Part shown: piece after piece, positions 7,981 through 18,951 of the stretch
How positions within the stretch are numbered: position 1 is the first letter of the stretch
How the letters are laid out: every line of letters starts with the position of its first letter
Assembly: GCA_964507445.1 (NCBI GenBank)
Contig: CAZDQF010000019.1
Coordinates: forward strand, 39,585 to 103,584
Source: GCA-2683135 sp964507445
Lineage (GTDB): Bacteria; Planctomycetota; GCA-002687715
Direction of reading: 5' to 3'
Length of the DNA: 64,000 nucleotides
Made by a program: the position numbers and the translations under genes
The notes under the pieces: generated by a model
What the model saw: only the letters and a program-made list of their open reading frames with translations
Databases searched by the model: none
What the model was told of the DNA's origin: nothing

Positions 7981-9515
7981 GGTCACTCAAGTTCTCACTG
8001 CTCTCCCTCTTGCTGACCGCGACCCTGTCGGGACAGGACCTCGACCTGGAGGTGGGCCGGGTCGGTGGCCTCATCGTCGTTTCGGCTGTGGCCGAAGACG
8101 CCGCGGTGAGAGACGTCTTCGTCGCCCTGGCGGCGAAGTCCGGGCTGCGCCTCAACCTCATGCCTGGCGCGCCCGAGGTCATGGACGGCGCGCACCTGCC
8201 CCTGCAGGTGGAGCGCATGCCGATCGGCGAGTTCGTGGATCACCTGGCCGGGTTCGTGGGGCTGACCGCGGACGTGGACGACGCCATCCAGGTGCGGACG
8301 CCTCCCGCGGTCGGCGCGGAGGAAGCGCGGGAATGGGCCCGTGACGAGGCCATCGACGCGTGGATCGCGACCACCATGGTCGGCAGCGCGACCGTGGGCC
8401 GGGAGGCCCTGTATCGGGTCGGTCTGCTGCGGTTGTCAGGAGGCCAGTGGCTTCAGGCCATGGCGGACCTGGAGCAGTTCGCGGTGGCCAACCGGGAAGA
8501 CGCGCGGGCTCCTCGGGCGCTCATCCTGGCCGCTGACGCGGCGCTGGCAGCGGGTGACCCCGCACGTCACGAGCTCCTCATCGACTCCATCGTAGAGCAG
8601 CACGCGCACATCCACGAGGTCATGCACGCTCACCTCCGCAAGGTGGCGTTGCTCATCCGTCGAGGTGAGTTCGACGCAGCCTTGCCGCTGCTGAGCCGCG
8701 TGGAGGATGACGCCGAGGACGCGCGCCTGCGGGTCCTCGCCATGCTGATGCACGCGGAGTTGTGGTACACGCGGGGAGACGGGGCCAAGGCCGTGGAGAT
8801 CCTCGCCGGCTTCGACGCCAATCTCCGGCGCTCCTACCCGGAGCTCGCGCAAGACGTGGCGTTGTACGAAGGCCTCAGCCTCATGCGGGCCTCCCAGGAG
8901 GAGCGCGCGCTGTCACGGCTGCAATCCTGCCTGCTCTCGGAGCGAGCGGACCTCCGTGTCCGGGGCGCGCTGGGACTGGCCCGGGTCTATCTGTCCCTTG
9001 GGCATCGCCTGGCGGCGTTGGAGAACGTGCGTATCGCCCTCAAGCAGGGTGCCGCGGGGAGCGCGTTGGTGAGCGCTCATCTGCTGGAGGCCGAGATCCT
9101 CGTGCAGCTCGGGTTGGGAGAGCGGGCGCTGCGAGCCTACGAACGGGTCGCGGAGAACCTGCCGCCGGAGGCGCCCGAGAGCCTGCGCGGACACCTCCTC
9201 CGCGGCACCGCCGGTGTCCTGTTCCAGCGCCGCGCTTTCGGCGAGGCCCTGGAGATCTACGAGCTGCTCTCCCTTCGGGAAGAGACGAAGGTGGAAGGCC
9301 TCATCAACGTCGCCCGGTGCCTCATCGAGTTGGGGCGACACCGGACCGCGGTTGCGCGCCTGGACGAGGTCCCGCGAGACGTGGACGGCGCCATGGCGGA
9401 TCAGGTCTCCCGCTTGCGGGGCGCGTGCTTCGTAGCGCTCGGTGAATTCGGTAACGCGGCGACGTCCTTCGGGGCGCCTCGCCGCAGGTCCATCAACAAG
9501 GAGAACGACCGATGA
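7977..9515 (+). CDS. Secreted STN-like/TPR repeat protein
   Basis: The protein starts with a signal peptide (MRSLKFSLLSLLLTATLSGQ). Residues of about 25-110 look like a secretin/TonB short N-terminal (STN) fold: VRDVFVALAAKSGLRLNLM, then LPLQVERMPIGEFVDHLAGF. The remaining 400 residues are TPR-like helical pairs. The TTG start overlaps the previous stop (TTGA) and its own stop overlaps the next ATG (ATGA), so the genes are translationally coupled. It is probably periplasmic or outer-membrane associated. The combination recalls the TPR scaffold proteins around some flagellar motors (PflA/PflB type), but no direct similarity is claimed. Confidence 0.75.
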   Translation: MRSLKFSLLSLLLTATLSGQDLDLEVGRVGGLIVVSAVAEDAAVRDVFVALAAKSGLRLNLMPGAPEVMDGAHLPLQVERMPIGEFVDHLAGFVGLTADVDDAIQVRTPPAVGAEEAREWARDEAIDAWIATTMVGSATVGREALYRVGLLRLSGGQWLQAMADLEQFAVANREDARAPRALILAADAALAAGDPARHELLIDSIVEQHAHIHEVMHAHLRKVALLIRRGEFDAALPLLSRVEDDAEDARLRVLAMLMHAELWYTRGDGAKAVEILAGFDANLRRSYPELAQDVALYEGLSLMRASQEERALSRLQSCLLSERADLRVRGALGLARVYLSLGHRLAALENVRIALKQGAAGSALVSAHLLEAEILVQLGLGERALRAYERVAENLPPEAPESLRGHLLRGTAGVLFQRRAFGEALEIYELLSLREETKVEGLINVARCLIELGRHRTAVARLDEVPRDVDGAMADQVSRLRGACFVALGEFGNAATSFGAPRRRSINKENDR

Positions 9516-10351
9516 GGAACTCGCTCGTTCTGGCAGTCCTCATGGCCTTCGCGTCCGGGGTCCACGCCCAGGGTCGCGACTCAGCCATCTGGGGCATCCT
9601 GGACAGGCTCGCCGAGTCCGGGGCTCAGCCGCTCACCCTCGAGGAGATCTTCGCCGACATCGGCGAGGTCCTCGTCAGCGCCGATCGTTCCAAGGCGAAC
9701 GTACTCGAGGCGCGCATCGCGGAGACCGACGAGGAGATCCGTCACCTCGAGAACCTCCAGTCCGCTTCTCGACGGGGCATCGTGGTTGATCTCCCGGAGG
9801 TGCTGCGGGAGCGCGCTCCCGTGTCCGCGGACAAGGTCGCGTTGGAGCGAGAGCACCAGCAGGTGGACGAGCTCCGCGCCCGCATCCGGGTCATGGAGGA
9901 GCGCAAGAAACGCCTGGGTGCGGAGCGGCGAACGGACGAGATCGTGCAGGCGCCGCGCGCTTCCACGCGGGGCGAGGCCGCCCTCGAGGTCGTGCTCAGC
10001 GTCCCTGAGCCGACCGTGCTCGGTCCGGCGGACGAGGCGGAGATCAAGGAGGCCGTGGATCAGGCTGCCTACGGCCGCGCCTTGTTCCTGGCCGGCGACT
10101 ACAGGGGCGCGGCGCGCACCTATGAGGGCTTGCCGCGAGACCAGCGCACGCTGGAGATCCGCTACCAGATGGCTCGTTGCCAGGATCTCCTCGGGCGGTG
10201 GGAGGCTGCGGAGCAACTCTACACGGCGGTCTCGACTGATGACCGTGAAGGGCACTGGGGGAATCTGGCCAAGTGGATGCTGGACCTCGGACGGAAGAAG
10301 CAGGGGATCCGTGAGCTCATCCTGTCTTCCAAGGGGAAGGGAAACGAATGA
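9512..10351 (+). CDS. Secreted coiled-coil/TPR protein
   Basis: A signal peptide (MRNSLVLAVLMAFASGVHAQ) is followed by a predicted coiled coil (about residues 60-150, with KVALEREHQQVDELRARIRV) and a C-terminal pair of TPR-like repeats (YGRALFLAGDYRGAARTYEG and MARCQDLLGRWEAAEQLY). The architecture is reminiscent of YbgF/CpoB, although the flagellar operon context differs. It is coupled by ATGA overlaps to both neighbours. It is probably periplasmic; function is unknown. Confidence 0.7.
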   Translation: MRNSLVLAVLMAFASGVHAQGRDSAIWGILDRLAESGAQPLTLEEIFADIGEVLVSADRSKANVLEARIAETDEEIRHLENLQSASRRGIVVDLPEVLRERAPVSADKVALEREHQQVDELRARIRVMEERKKRLGAERRTDEIVQAPRASTRGEAALEVVLSVPEPTVLGPADEAEIKEAVDQAAYGRALFLAGDYRGAARTYEGLPRDQRTLEIRYQMARCQDLLGRWEAAEQLYTAVSTDDREGHWGNLAKWMLDLGRKKQGIRELILSSKGKGNE

Positions 10352-11585
10352 ACGGCGTGGCGTCGGAACGGATCAATGGCATGTCGGAAGAGGACGTCGC
10401 ACAGCTGCAGCGTAGCTTCCGCGTCTTCAACGAGGTGACGCGCAACCTGGAGCGTTCTTACTCCAGGCTGGAGAGCCGCGCCGCCGGCGTGGAGGGTCGG
10501 CTGCAGGACACCAACGGTCGTCTGCGCGCGAAGGTGGCGCAGTTGAAGAGCGTGTCAGCGGAGCTGAACGGGATCCTCGATGCGATCCCGTGCGGTGTCC
10601 TGGCGACGGACGCGGACGGCACCGTGACCACGGTGAACCCGGCGGCGGAGCGGATCCTGGGGCGACCGAGCTACGAGATCTGTGGCCGTGACGCCCGCAC
10701 GCTGCTGGATCACAGGGGCCGGGCCATCCTGCTCCTCGCCAACAAGGACGTGCGACCGGGCACCATCGTCGAGCGCCTGGTGTGTTGTCTCGACGGCAGC
10801 GAGCGATATCTCTCCGGCTCCGTCGCGGCCTTGCCCGACGGCGGTCGCCTGGAGATCCTGTCTGATCAGACCGAGGTGGCCCACCTCAGGTCCCAGGTGA
10901 CGCGGCTCGACACCCTCGCGGAGCTGGGGGAGATGGCCGCCGGGGTGGCGCACGAGATTCGTAACCCCATGAACGCGGTGGAGGGCTTCGCCGGGTTGCT
11001 GGAGAAGGCGGTGCGGCAGGAGAAGGGGGACCCGGAGCAGCTCTGCCGTTACACGGATCGCATCCGGCGCGGCGTGGCGGAGGTGAACGGGATCATCCGC
11101 AACCTGCTCCTGTGGGCGCGCCCCGAGCCCGCCCGCATGGACACCATTCACATCAGCAAGCTGATAGACGAGGTGGTGGGGGAGACCTCCGGTCACGGTG
11201 GCTCCGACGCCACCATCGAGGTCGGCGACATGGCGGACGCGACCATCTTCGGCGATCGCCTGAAGCTCAAGCTCGCCATCGGAAACCTGGTCCGTAACGC
11301 CATCGAGGCGACGGGCGGCGACGGCAAGGTGGAGGTCTCGCTCCGTCAGGGTCGCGGCAAGATCCAGGTGGTGGTGGATGACGACGGCCCTGGGATCGCT
11401 CCCAGCGTGCGCTCCAGGCTCTTCCATCCCTTCACGACGACCAAGGCCACCGGGACCGGCCTCGGCCTGGCTCTGGTGCGCAAGTTCGCTGAGCTGCACG
11501 GCGGCGCGGCCTCGGTCTCGGAGAGTCCGCTGGGCGGCGCCCGCTTCGTCTTCACCCTCCCCGTGCGTGACAAGGGAGTGGAGGC

Positions 11586-11589
<4 letters not shown>
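10348..11589 (+). CDS. Soluble PAS sensor histidine kinase, FlrB-like
   Basis: This 413-residue kinase has no transmembrane helix. It has an N-terminal coiled coil (about 20-75), a PAS domain (about 75-180, LNGILDAIPCGVLATDADG), a HisKA domain with the phosphorylated His202 in AHEIRNPMNA, and an HATPase_c domain with N-box NLVRNAIEA, DDDGPGIA and TGTGLGLALV. The ATP-binding boxes are intact. It sits immediately before, and overlaps by ATGA with, a response regulator with a complete receiver. The pair corresponds to FlrBC/FleSR, which turns on class III flagellar genes in Vibrio and Pseudomonas. The signal is probably an assembly checkpoint, but this is inferred. Confidence 0.88.
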
Positions 11590-12947
<1,358 letters not shown>

Positions 12948-12949
12948 TC

Positions 12950-13273
12950 ATGGAACTTCTTGGAACAGACGTTTCCCGAATCAAGTCAGTGCTGGACATG
13001 GCCACCAGGCAGCAGGAGCTGATCCAGCAGAACCTCGCCAACGTCAACACCGCCGGCTACAAGTCGCAAACGTTGAAGTTCGACGAGGCCCTGAACGAGT
13101 ACAAGGTCGTCGAACGCGAGGGCCTGAATCCCCGTCAGGATGGCAACACGGTGGTCCTCGAGGTGGAGCACGCGGACGCGCGCAAGACAGCGCTCTGGTA
13201 CCGGCTCCACCTGCAGGCGTTGTCACACGAGGCGCGGATGGTGCGGAGCGCCATCAGCGGGAGGGCCCAGTAG
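12950..13273 (+). CDS. flgB: Flagellar basal-body rod protein FlgB
   Basis: FlgB is a proximal rod subunit. The family signature LIQQNLANVNTAGYKSQTLKF is close to the N-terminus, and the C-terminal helix (LHLQALSHEARMVRSAISG) matches the axial-protein pattern. Length (107) is slightly short but usual for the family. It begins two bases after the FlrC-like stop. Confidence 0.93.
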   Translation: MELLGTDVSRIKSVLDMATRQQELIQQNLANVNTAGYKSQTLKFDEALNEYKVVEREGLNPRQDGNTVVLEVEHADARKTALWYRLHLQALSHEARMVRSAISGRAQ

Positions 13274-13323
13274 CGGGTTCACCCGTGGGCTTGATGAACG
13301 GGAACGACTAGGAGAGGCCTGAT

Positions 13324-13737
13324 ATGGACTATCAAAACGTATTTCGCGGGCTGTCGATCAGCGCCTCGGGCTTGATGGCCGAGCGCATCCGTATGGGGCT
13401 GATCACCCAGAACCTGGCCCACGCGAACGACACCAACCGCGGTGACGGGACGCCGTACCGGCGTCAGATGGCGGTGTTCGAGACCATCCTGGACGGGGAG
13501 ATGGCGGGCGGCGTCCGGGTCTCCGAGGTCGTGGACGACGAGGTCACCCCGCTCGGTCGCAAGAAGGACCCGGCCAACAAGTTGGCCGACGCGGACGGAT
13601 TCGTCGCCACGCCCAACGTGAACCCGACCTACGAGATGATCGACCTGATGACCGTCGCTCGCGCCTACGAGGCCAACCTGCAGGTGATGCAGATGTCGGT
13701 CCGCATGGCAGAGCAGGCCCTGGAGCTGGGGAGCTGA
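13324..13737 (+). CDS. flgC: Flagellar basal-body rod protein FlgC
   Basis: FlgC is a proximal rod subunit. The N-terminus has the rod signature (LSISASGLMAERIRMGLI, then NLAHANDTN) and the C-terminus has NVNPTYEMIDLMTVARAYEA and MSVRMAEQALELG, both typical. Length (137) is normal. It is followed after three bases by fliE. Confidence 0.95.
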   Translation: MDYQNVFRGLSISASGLMAERIRMGLITQNLAHANDTNRGDGTPYRRQMAVFETILDGEMAGGVRVSEVVDDEVTPLGRKKDPANKLADADGFVATPNVNPTYEMIDLMTVARAYEANLQVMQMSVRMAEQALELGS

Positions 13738-13740
13738 TCC

Positions 13741-14043
13741 ATGACCACACCCATCGATCCTGGAGTGCTGCGTGTCGCTGAGGCCCTGCAGAACCAGAGT
13801 CAGCAGGCGAAGACCACGACCGGCAAGGGATTCGGCGACGTCCTCCAGGACCTCGTCAAGGAGACGGACAAGCTGCAGAAGGACTCGGCCACCAAGGTGG
13901 ACGGGCTCGCCAACGGGTCCGGTGACGACATCCACGACGTCATGATCGCCATGACCAAGGCCGACGTGTCCTTCCGCATGATGCTCGAGGTCCGGAACAA
14001 GCTCGTGGAGGCGTATCAGGACGTGATGCGCATCCAGGTCTGA
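13741..14043 (+). CDS. fliE: Flagellar hook-basal body protein FliE
   Basis: FliE joins the MS ring to the proximal rod. The 100-residue size, the FGDVLQDLVKETDKLQKDS helix and the conserved C-terminus (DIHDVMIAMTKADVSFRMML, then NKLVEAYQDVMRIQV) identify it. It lies in the usual flgB-flgC-fliE-fliF order. Confidence 0.96.
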   Translation: MTTPIDPGVLRVAEALQNQSQQAKTTTGKGFGDVLQDLVKETDKLQKDSATKVDGLANGSGDDIHDVMIAMTKADVSFRMMLEVRNKLVEAYQDVMRIQV

Positions 14044-14055
14044 GGTGATTGAGCC

Positions 14056-15546
14056 ATGAACCAGTTCTTTGAACAGATGAAGCAGATCTGGGGCCGGATG
14101 ACGCGGTCCCAACGCCTGATGATCGGCGGCGTGGGCGCGCTGACGGTCCTGGGCGGGGTCCTGGCGGTCTCCGCTGGTGGCTCCACCGAATGGCGACCTC
14201 TTGCGGGTGACCTGCCGCGCAAGGAGATGCAGGCGACCCTGGCCAAGCTGGATGACCAGAGCATCCCCTACCGGTTGCGGGACGGCGGCAACTCCGTGGA
14301 CGTCCCCGCCGACCGTTGGGAGGACGTGCAGGCGGTGGTGGTCAAGGAGAGCCTCCTGGACGGGAAGTCCGGACGGGGCTACGAGCAGATCATGGGGGGC
14401 GGGTTGATGGACACCCGCGCCCAGCGCGAGTTCAAGCAGCTGGTGGCCAAGCAGGAAGAGCTGGAGATGGCCATCGGGCGCCTCGAGGGTATCGACGAGG
14501 CCGCGGTCTACATCACCCCGGCCAAGAGCCACTGGACCCGTGAACGCAGCGAGCGGGCGAAGGCGTCCGTCATGCTGCGGGCGGCTCCGGGTCATCTGGT
14601 CACCGGTTCCCAGGTGGAGACCGTGGTGCGATTCGTCGCCAACGCGGTGGGGGAGCTGGACGCGGAGAGCGTGGTGGTGACGGACACCCGGGGGACAGTG
14701 CTGGCGCGCCCGCAAGGCGCCCGGGCCATCGGCGCCGCGACGACCCTCGCTCAGACCCACGGCGTGCGCCTGCAGGGCCACGCACAGGAGGCCCTGGAGC
14801 GGGTCTTCGGCGTGGACAAGGTCGTGGTGCGTTGCCACGTGGACCTGGACAACGAGATGGTGCGTACGGAGACCGAGGGCATCGTCCCGGACTCCAAGGT
14901 GGTCGTGTCCGAGAGCATCCGTTCCACGGAGGACAAGAAGCCCCGTGGCAGCGGCGTGGCCAGCACGGCGCCCCTCAACACGAGCAAGCGCGGACGTGCC
15001 GGAGCGACGCTCACCACATCCAAGACGGAAGACCTGAAGACGGAGTACGAGATCGGTCGGGAGAAGACCGTTCGGGTCAAGGAGGGCGGCGCCGTGAAGC
15101 ACCTCGCGGTGAGCGTCATCGCGGACGAGTCTCTTCAGGAGCACGAAGCCGCCATCGAGTCCATCGTCAAGAGCGCGGTCGGCTACCAGGTGCGTCGCGG
15201 CGACACCTGGGGTGGCGTCAGCTTCGCTCCCTTCGTCGAGCCCGTGACCGTCTCCGCCCCCGCCGCGCCGGGGCTGTGGACCACCGGGTTCATCTGGGAG
15301 GTGGCGACCTGGGCGATCACGGGGGTGGTCGGCGTCGTGCTCGCGCTCATGGTGTGGCGATCCACGCGGCGGGCGCAGCGGGATGTGCAGGCGGCCCTGG
15401 CGAACATCGCGGAGGAGAAATCGGACAAGGACTTCGAGGTGCGGCCGGACCCTGCCGCCGAGCTTCGGGACGTGGTGGACGAGGACGCGGAGACCGTGTC
15501 CAAGCTCCTTCGGAACTGGCTCTATGAGCCGGCAGGGAGTCGGTGA
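14056..15546 (+). CDS. fliF: Flagellar MS-ring protein FliF
   Basis: FliF builds the membrane MS ring. It has an N-terminal membrane segment (about 22-43), the periplasmic ring-building motifs (including PYRLRDGGNSVDVPAD and the segment DTRAQREFKQLVAKQEELEM), a second transmembrane helix around residues 418-435 (EVATWAITGVVGVVLALMVW) and a cytoplasmic tail (VSKLLRNWLYE) that binds FliG. At 496 residues it is a little shorter than enterobacterial FliF. Its stop overlaps the GTG start of fliG. Confidence 0.95.
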   Translation: MNQFFEQMKQIWGRMTRSQRLMIGGVGALTVLGGVLAVSAGGSTEWRPLAGDLPRKEMQATLAKLDDQSIPYRLRDGGNSVDVPADRWEDVQAVVVKESLLDGKSGRGYEQIMGGGLMDTRAQREFKQLVAKQEELEMAIGRLEGIDEAAVYITPAKSHWTRERSERAKASVMLRAAPGHLVTGSQVETVVRFVANAVGELDAESVVVTDTRGTVLARPQGARAIGAATTLAQTHGVRLQGHAQEALERVFGVDKVVVRCHVDLDNEMVRTETEGIVPDSKVVVSESIRSTEDKKPRGSGVASTAPLNTSKRGRAGATLTTSKTEDLKTEYEIGREKTVRVKEGGAVKHLAVSVIADESLQEHEAAIESIVKSAVGYQVRRGDTWGGVSFAPFVEPVTVSAPAAPGLWTTGFIWEVATWAITGVVGVVLALMVWRSTRRAQRDVQAALANIAEEKSDKDFEVRPDPAAELRDVVDEDAETVSKLLRNWLYEPAGSR

Positions 15547-16568
15547 TGACCATGCAGTTGTCGGGAATACAGAAGATCGCGGTCCTCTTCGCGGTGCTCG
15601 GAGAAGACGGCGCCGCCAAGGTCATGGGCACGTTCCAGGCGGACGAGCAGGAGCGCATCGGCCAGGCCATGGTCGAGCTGGAAGAGCTCGAGCTGGAGGA
15701 TGAGGTGGTCTCGGCTGTGATCGATGAGTTCCGGTCCCTCCTGGCCTCCGGCGTGGTGTTCCGTTCTCATCTCGGGAAGACCCTCCAGGGGGTGATGTCT
15801 CGACTCCACGGGGAGCAGGACGGCGGCGCTCACCTCGAACGTATCCGGGACGAGGCCAGGAGCCGGTTCCCGTTCCGCGGCCTGAGAGGGGTCAGGGCGA
15901 AGGACCTGGCGCGGGTCCTCGCGGATGAACACGAGCAGATCCAGGCCCTCGTCCTCGTGAACCTGAACCCGGATCAGGCGGCCGGTGTGCTCGGGGAGAT
16001 CCCCGAACAGGTCCGGCCCGGGATCGTCTCCCGCATGGCCACCATGGAGGAGCCGTCCGCCCGACTGCTGAAGCAGGTGGCGCAGACCCTGGTGGAGCGC
16101 ACCCGCGGATTGCGCCGCGAGGACGAGACCACGGGAGGTGAAGAGGAGGCTCGCTTCCGTGCGGTGGCCGACATCCTCAACGCCACCGAGGCCGGCGCCG
16201 ACAAGGTCATCCTGGAGAGCATCGAGGAGGAAGACCAGGCCCTCAGCTCCAACATCCGGGATCGCATGTTCACCTGGGCCGACCTGTCCAGCCTGGACAA
16301 GCGGACCATGCAGAAGGTGCTGGCGGGTATCGACACCAAGCTCCTCGCCATGGCCTTGAAGTCCTGCGACGAAGCCGTGGCGGAAGGGCTCCTGGGGGCC
16401 ACTTCCCAGCGCACCAGGGACATGATCCAGGAGGAGCGGGAGCTGCTCGGGGCGGTGCCCCTGACCGACGTGCTGGATTCTCAGAAGCAGATCCTGATGG
16501 CGGTCCGCGAGTTGATCGACTCGGGTGAGATCTCGGCGGTCAAGGGAGGGGGCGCACTTGTCGCGTAG
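15543..16568 (+). CDS. fliG: Flagellar motor switch protein FliG
   Basis: FliG is the switch-complex protein that contacts MotA. The N-terminal domain (SGIQKIAVLFAVLGEDGAAK) binds FliF. The C-terminal torque domain has IRDRMFTWADLSSLDKRTMQ and ALKSCDEAVAEGLLG, with charged residues in the torque helix. Length (341) is normal. The start is the GTG overlapping the fliF stop; an ATG one codon later is equally possible. Confidence 0.95.
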   Translation: MMTMQLSGIQKIAVLFAVLGEDGAAKVMGTFQADEQERIGQAMVELEELELEDEVVSAVIDEFRSLLASGVVFRSHLGKTLQGVMSRLHGEQDGGAHLERIRDEARSRFPFRGLRGVRAKDLARVLADEHEQIQALVLVNLNPDQAAGVLGEIPEQVRPGIVSRMATMEEPSARLLKQVAQTLVERTRGLRREDETTGGEEEARFRAVADILNATEAGADKVILESIEEEDQALSSNIRDRMFTWADLSSLDKRTMQKVLAGIDTKLLAMALKSCDEAVAEGLLGATSQRTRDMIQEERELLGAVPLTDVLDSQKQILMAVRELIDSGEISAVKGGGALVA

Positions 16569-17196
16569 AGCCGTCGTTCTCCCCCGTGGCCTGGTGGCGG
16601 TCCGTGCCAGAACCGCCGCCGTGGCCGGTGATCCGGAGCCCGCAGCGGCCCCGACGGCGTCCGCTCCGTGCTCCGAGGTCTCCGGTCCCGCCGTCGACCT
16701 GAAGGAGCTCCAGCGGAAGGCCTACGAGCGGGGTTACGCCCACGCCGTCGAGCAGAGAGGGGCCTCCATGGAGGCGGCCTCCAGTGCGTTGACGGAGGCG
16801 GCGGAGGCGCTCCGCGCTGCTCGCGCTCGTGACGAGGAGGAGCTGGCCGGGTTCGCGGTGCGGCTCGCCACCACCATCGCTGAGCAGCTGGTGGGGGAGG
16901 TCATCGATCAAGGGGAGCACGACGTCAACGAGATGGTGCGCCGGGTGCTCGACGCGGTGATGCCGGAGGTTGATGAAGGCACCGCGGAATTGCACGGTCA
17001 CCCCGAGGACCTGGAGCTGCTGCCCACCACCCTGCTCCACGGGTCCACGGCGCTCAAGCGTCACGGCGACCCGTCCATGGACCGCGGCTCCTTCCGCGTC
17101 CACGCGGGGGACATCGAGTTCTACTCCGGCGTCGAGGAGCGGCTGTCCGCCATCCGAGATCGCCTCATTCAGGAGACCAGAGATGGCGCTTCCTGA
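16558..17196 (+). CDS. fliH: Flagellar assembly protein FliH
   Basis: FliH regulates the export ATPase FliI, which is the next gene. It is a 212-residue, Ala/Glu-rich helical protein with KAYERGYAHAVEQRG and a C-terminal domain containing EELAGFAVRLATTIAEQLVG. I place the start at the TTG at 16558, inside the end of fliG (11-base overlap), because the reading frame upstream of it duplicates the conserved fliG tail. Its end overlaps the fliI start. Confidence 0.85.
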   Translation: MSRRAVVLPRGLVAVRARTAAVAGDPEPAAAPTASAPCSEVSGPAVDLKELQRKAYERGYAHAVEQRGASMEAASSALTEAAEALRAARARDEEELAGFAVRLATTIAEQLVGEVIDQGEHDVNEMVRRVLDAVMPEVDEGTAELHGHPEDLELLPTTLLHGSTALKRHGDPSMDRGSFRVHAGDIEFYSGVEERLSAIRDRLIQETRDGAS

Positions 17197-18505
17197 CCTC
17201 GCCGAATTGGAACGGCTCGCCCGTTCGGTGCCCGTAGGCGTCCGCGCAGGAGTGCTGACCCAGGTGGTCGGGCTGCTGGTGGAGTGTCGTGGGCTCAACG
17301 CGGCCATGGGTGACCTCTGCCGCGTGGAGCTGGCGGATCACCAGTCCATCGAGATGGAGGTGGTCGGCTTTCGCGGGCAGGCCACGCTGTTGATGCCGCT
17401 GGGTGAAGCCCAGGGGCTGCGACCCGGGGCGCGGGTCGTGCCGACGGAGAATCGCCTGGGCGTGCGCTGCTCGGAGGCTCTGCTCGGTCGGGTGCTCGAC
17501 GGTCTCGGCCGTCCCATTGATGGTATGGACCCGATCACCGCCGGTCGCCGGCAGCCGCTCAATCGAGCGGCACCGGGGCCGCTGGAACGTGAGAACGTCG
17601 CCGACGTGCTGCCCACCGGGACGTCGGTCATCGACGGGTTCCTGACCCTGGGCCGAGGACAGCGGATCGGCGTGTTCGCCGGGTCCGGCGTGGGCAAGTC
17701 GACCCTGCTGGCCGACATCGCCCGGGGCACCGTGGCGGACGTCAACGTCATCGCCCTCATCGGGGAGCGCGGCCGCGAGGTCCGGCAGTTCATCGAAGAG
17801 ACCCTGGGACCGGAGGGGCTGGCTCGCTCCGTGGTGGTCGTCGCCACTTCGGACATGCCGCCGCTCATCCGTATCAAGGCGTGCTTCACCGCCGTCGCCA
17901 TCGCCGAGTGGTTCCGCGACATGGGCAAGGACGTCATGATGATGGTGGACTCCGTCACCAGGCTCGCCGGCGCTACCCGGGAAGTGGGCCTCGCCCTCGG
18001 CGAGCCGCCCACGGTGCGCGGCTACCCGCCGTCCTTCTTCAGCGCAATGCCGCGGCTCGTGGAGCGGCTCGGCAGGACGGCGACCGGGAGCATCACCGGG
18101 ATCTTCACCGTCCTCGTGGACGGCGACGACATGAACGAACCCGTCGCGGACACCCTCCGAGGGTTGCTGGACGGACACGTGGTGCTGTCGCGGGCGATCG
18201 CGCAGCGGGGTCAGTTCCCCGCGGTGGATGTCCTGCAGAGCACGTCACGGATCATGAATCAGGTCACCACGCCGGAGCACCAGAAGGTGGCGCGTGAGCT
18301 GCGCGCCTCCATGGCCGCGTATGAAGAGGCCAGGGACCTGGTGAGCATCGGGGCGTACAAGCCCGGGAGTGACCCGAAGGTGGACGGCGCCCTGGCCATC
18401 AAGGACGACATCGAAGGCCTGTTGGCGCAGACACAGGGATTGACGCGCGGGTACGAGGACACCATGGCGCGGATGGCAGAGATCGCAGGGAAGGCCAACA
18501 CGTGA
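17183..18505 (+). CDS. fliI: Flagellum-specific ATP synthase FliI
   Basis: FliI is the hexameric ATPase of the flagellar type III export apparatus. It has Walker A GSGVGKST (167-174), Walker B MMMVDSVTRLAGATRE and the family segment IGERGREVRQFIEE. Length (440) is normal. The ATG at 17183 is chosen because the conserved N-terminus begins there; the open frame further upstream only antisenses or overlaps fliH. Its stop overlaps the GTG of fliJ. Confidence 0.97.
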   Translation: MALPDLAELERLARSVPVGVRAGVLTQVVGLLVECRGLNAAMGDLCRVELADHQSIEMEVVGFRGQATLLMPLGEAQGLRPGARVVPTENRLGVRCSEALLGRVLDGLGRPIDGMDPITAGRRQPLNRAAPGPLERENVADVLPTGTSVIDGFLTLGRGQRIGVFAGSGVGKSTLLADIARGTVADVNVIALIGERGREVRQFIEETLGPEGLARSVVVVATSDMPPLIRIKACFTAVAIAEWFRDMGKDVMMMVDSVTRLAGATREVGLALGEPPTVRGYPPSFFSAMPRLVERLGRTATGSITGIFTVLVDGDDMNEPVADTLRGLLDGHVVLSRAIAQRGQFPAVDVLQSTSRIMNQVTTPEHQKVARELRASMAAYEEARDLVSIGAYKPGSDPKVDGALAIKDDIEGLLAQTQGLTRGYEDTMARMAEIAGKANT

Positions 18506-18951
18506 AGAAGTTCAGTTTCAAGTTGCAGAAGATCCAGAGGATGCGGGTCGCCGCCGAGCGACAGGCGCTCGTCGAGCTCTCTCGCACCGTCGGCGCCGTC
18601 AGGGAAGCGGAGGAGCACCTCCGGATGATCCAGGAGCGTCGGGCAGAGGTGATCGCGTCGCTGCGCGGCACCATGGACGAAGCGGTCGTTCAGGTCCCTG
18701 TGCTGGAGAGACACCACAAAGACCTGGATCGGTTGGATGGGTTCGAGGCGCGGGGGCGGCAGTCCCTGGCCGCAGCTCAGAGCGCCTACGACGCGGCGGC
18801 TGAGTGGCTGCGGGAGCGCCGCGGTGAGGTCAAGGCCCTGGAGCTCCTGGAGGAGAAGGAGCGCCGGCGGCACCAGGAAGAGTGCGATCGTGACGAGGGC
18901 GCGCTGCAAGATGAGCTGGCCCTCGCCAGACACGACAGGAGGGTGCGATGA
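18502..18951 (+). CDS. fliJ: Flagellar export protein FliJ
   Basis: FliJ is the central stalk of the FliI ring and escorts chaperones. This 149-residue protein is one long antiparallel coiled coil, starting KKFSFKLQKIQRMRVAAERQ, which is the typical FliJ opening (FxFxLQKV/ILxxR). It overlaps fliI by a GTGA and the next gene by an ATGA. Confidence 0.9.
   Translation: MKKFSFKLQKIQRMRVAAERQALVELSRTVGAVREAEEHLRMIQERRAEVIASLRGTMDEAVVQVPVLERHHKDLDRLDGFEARGRQSLAAAQSAYDAAAEWLRERRGEVKALELLEEKERRRHQEECDRDEGALQDELALARHDRRVR

Noticed and set aside
13279..15144. A 621-residue minus-strand open frame
   Set aside because: It lies opposite flgC, fliE and fliF, whose family motifs are complete.
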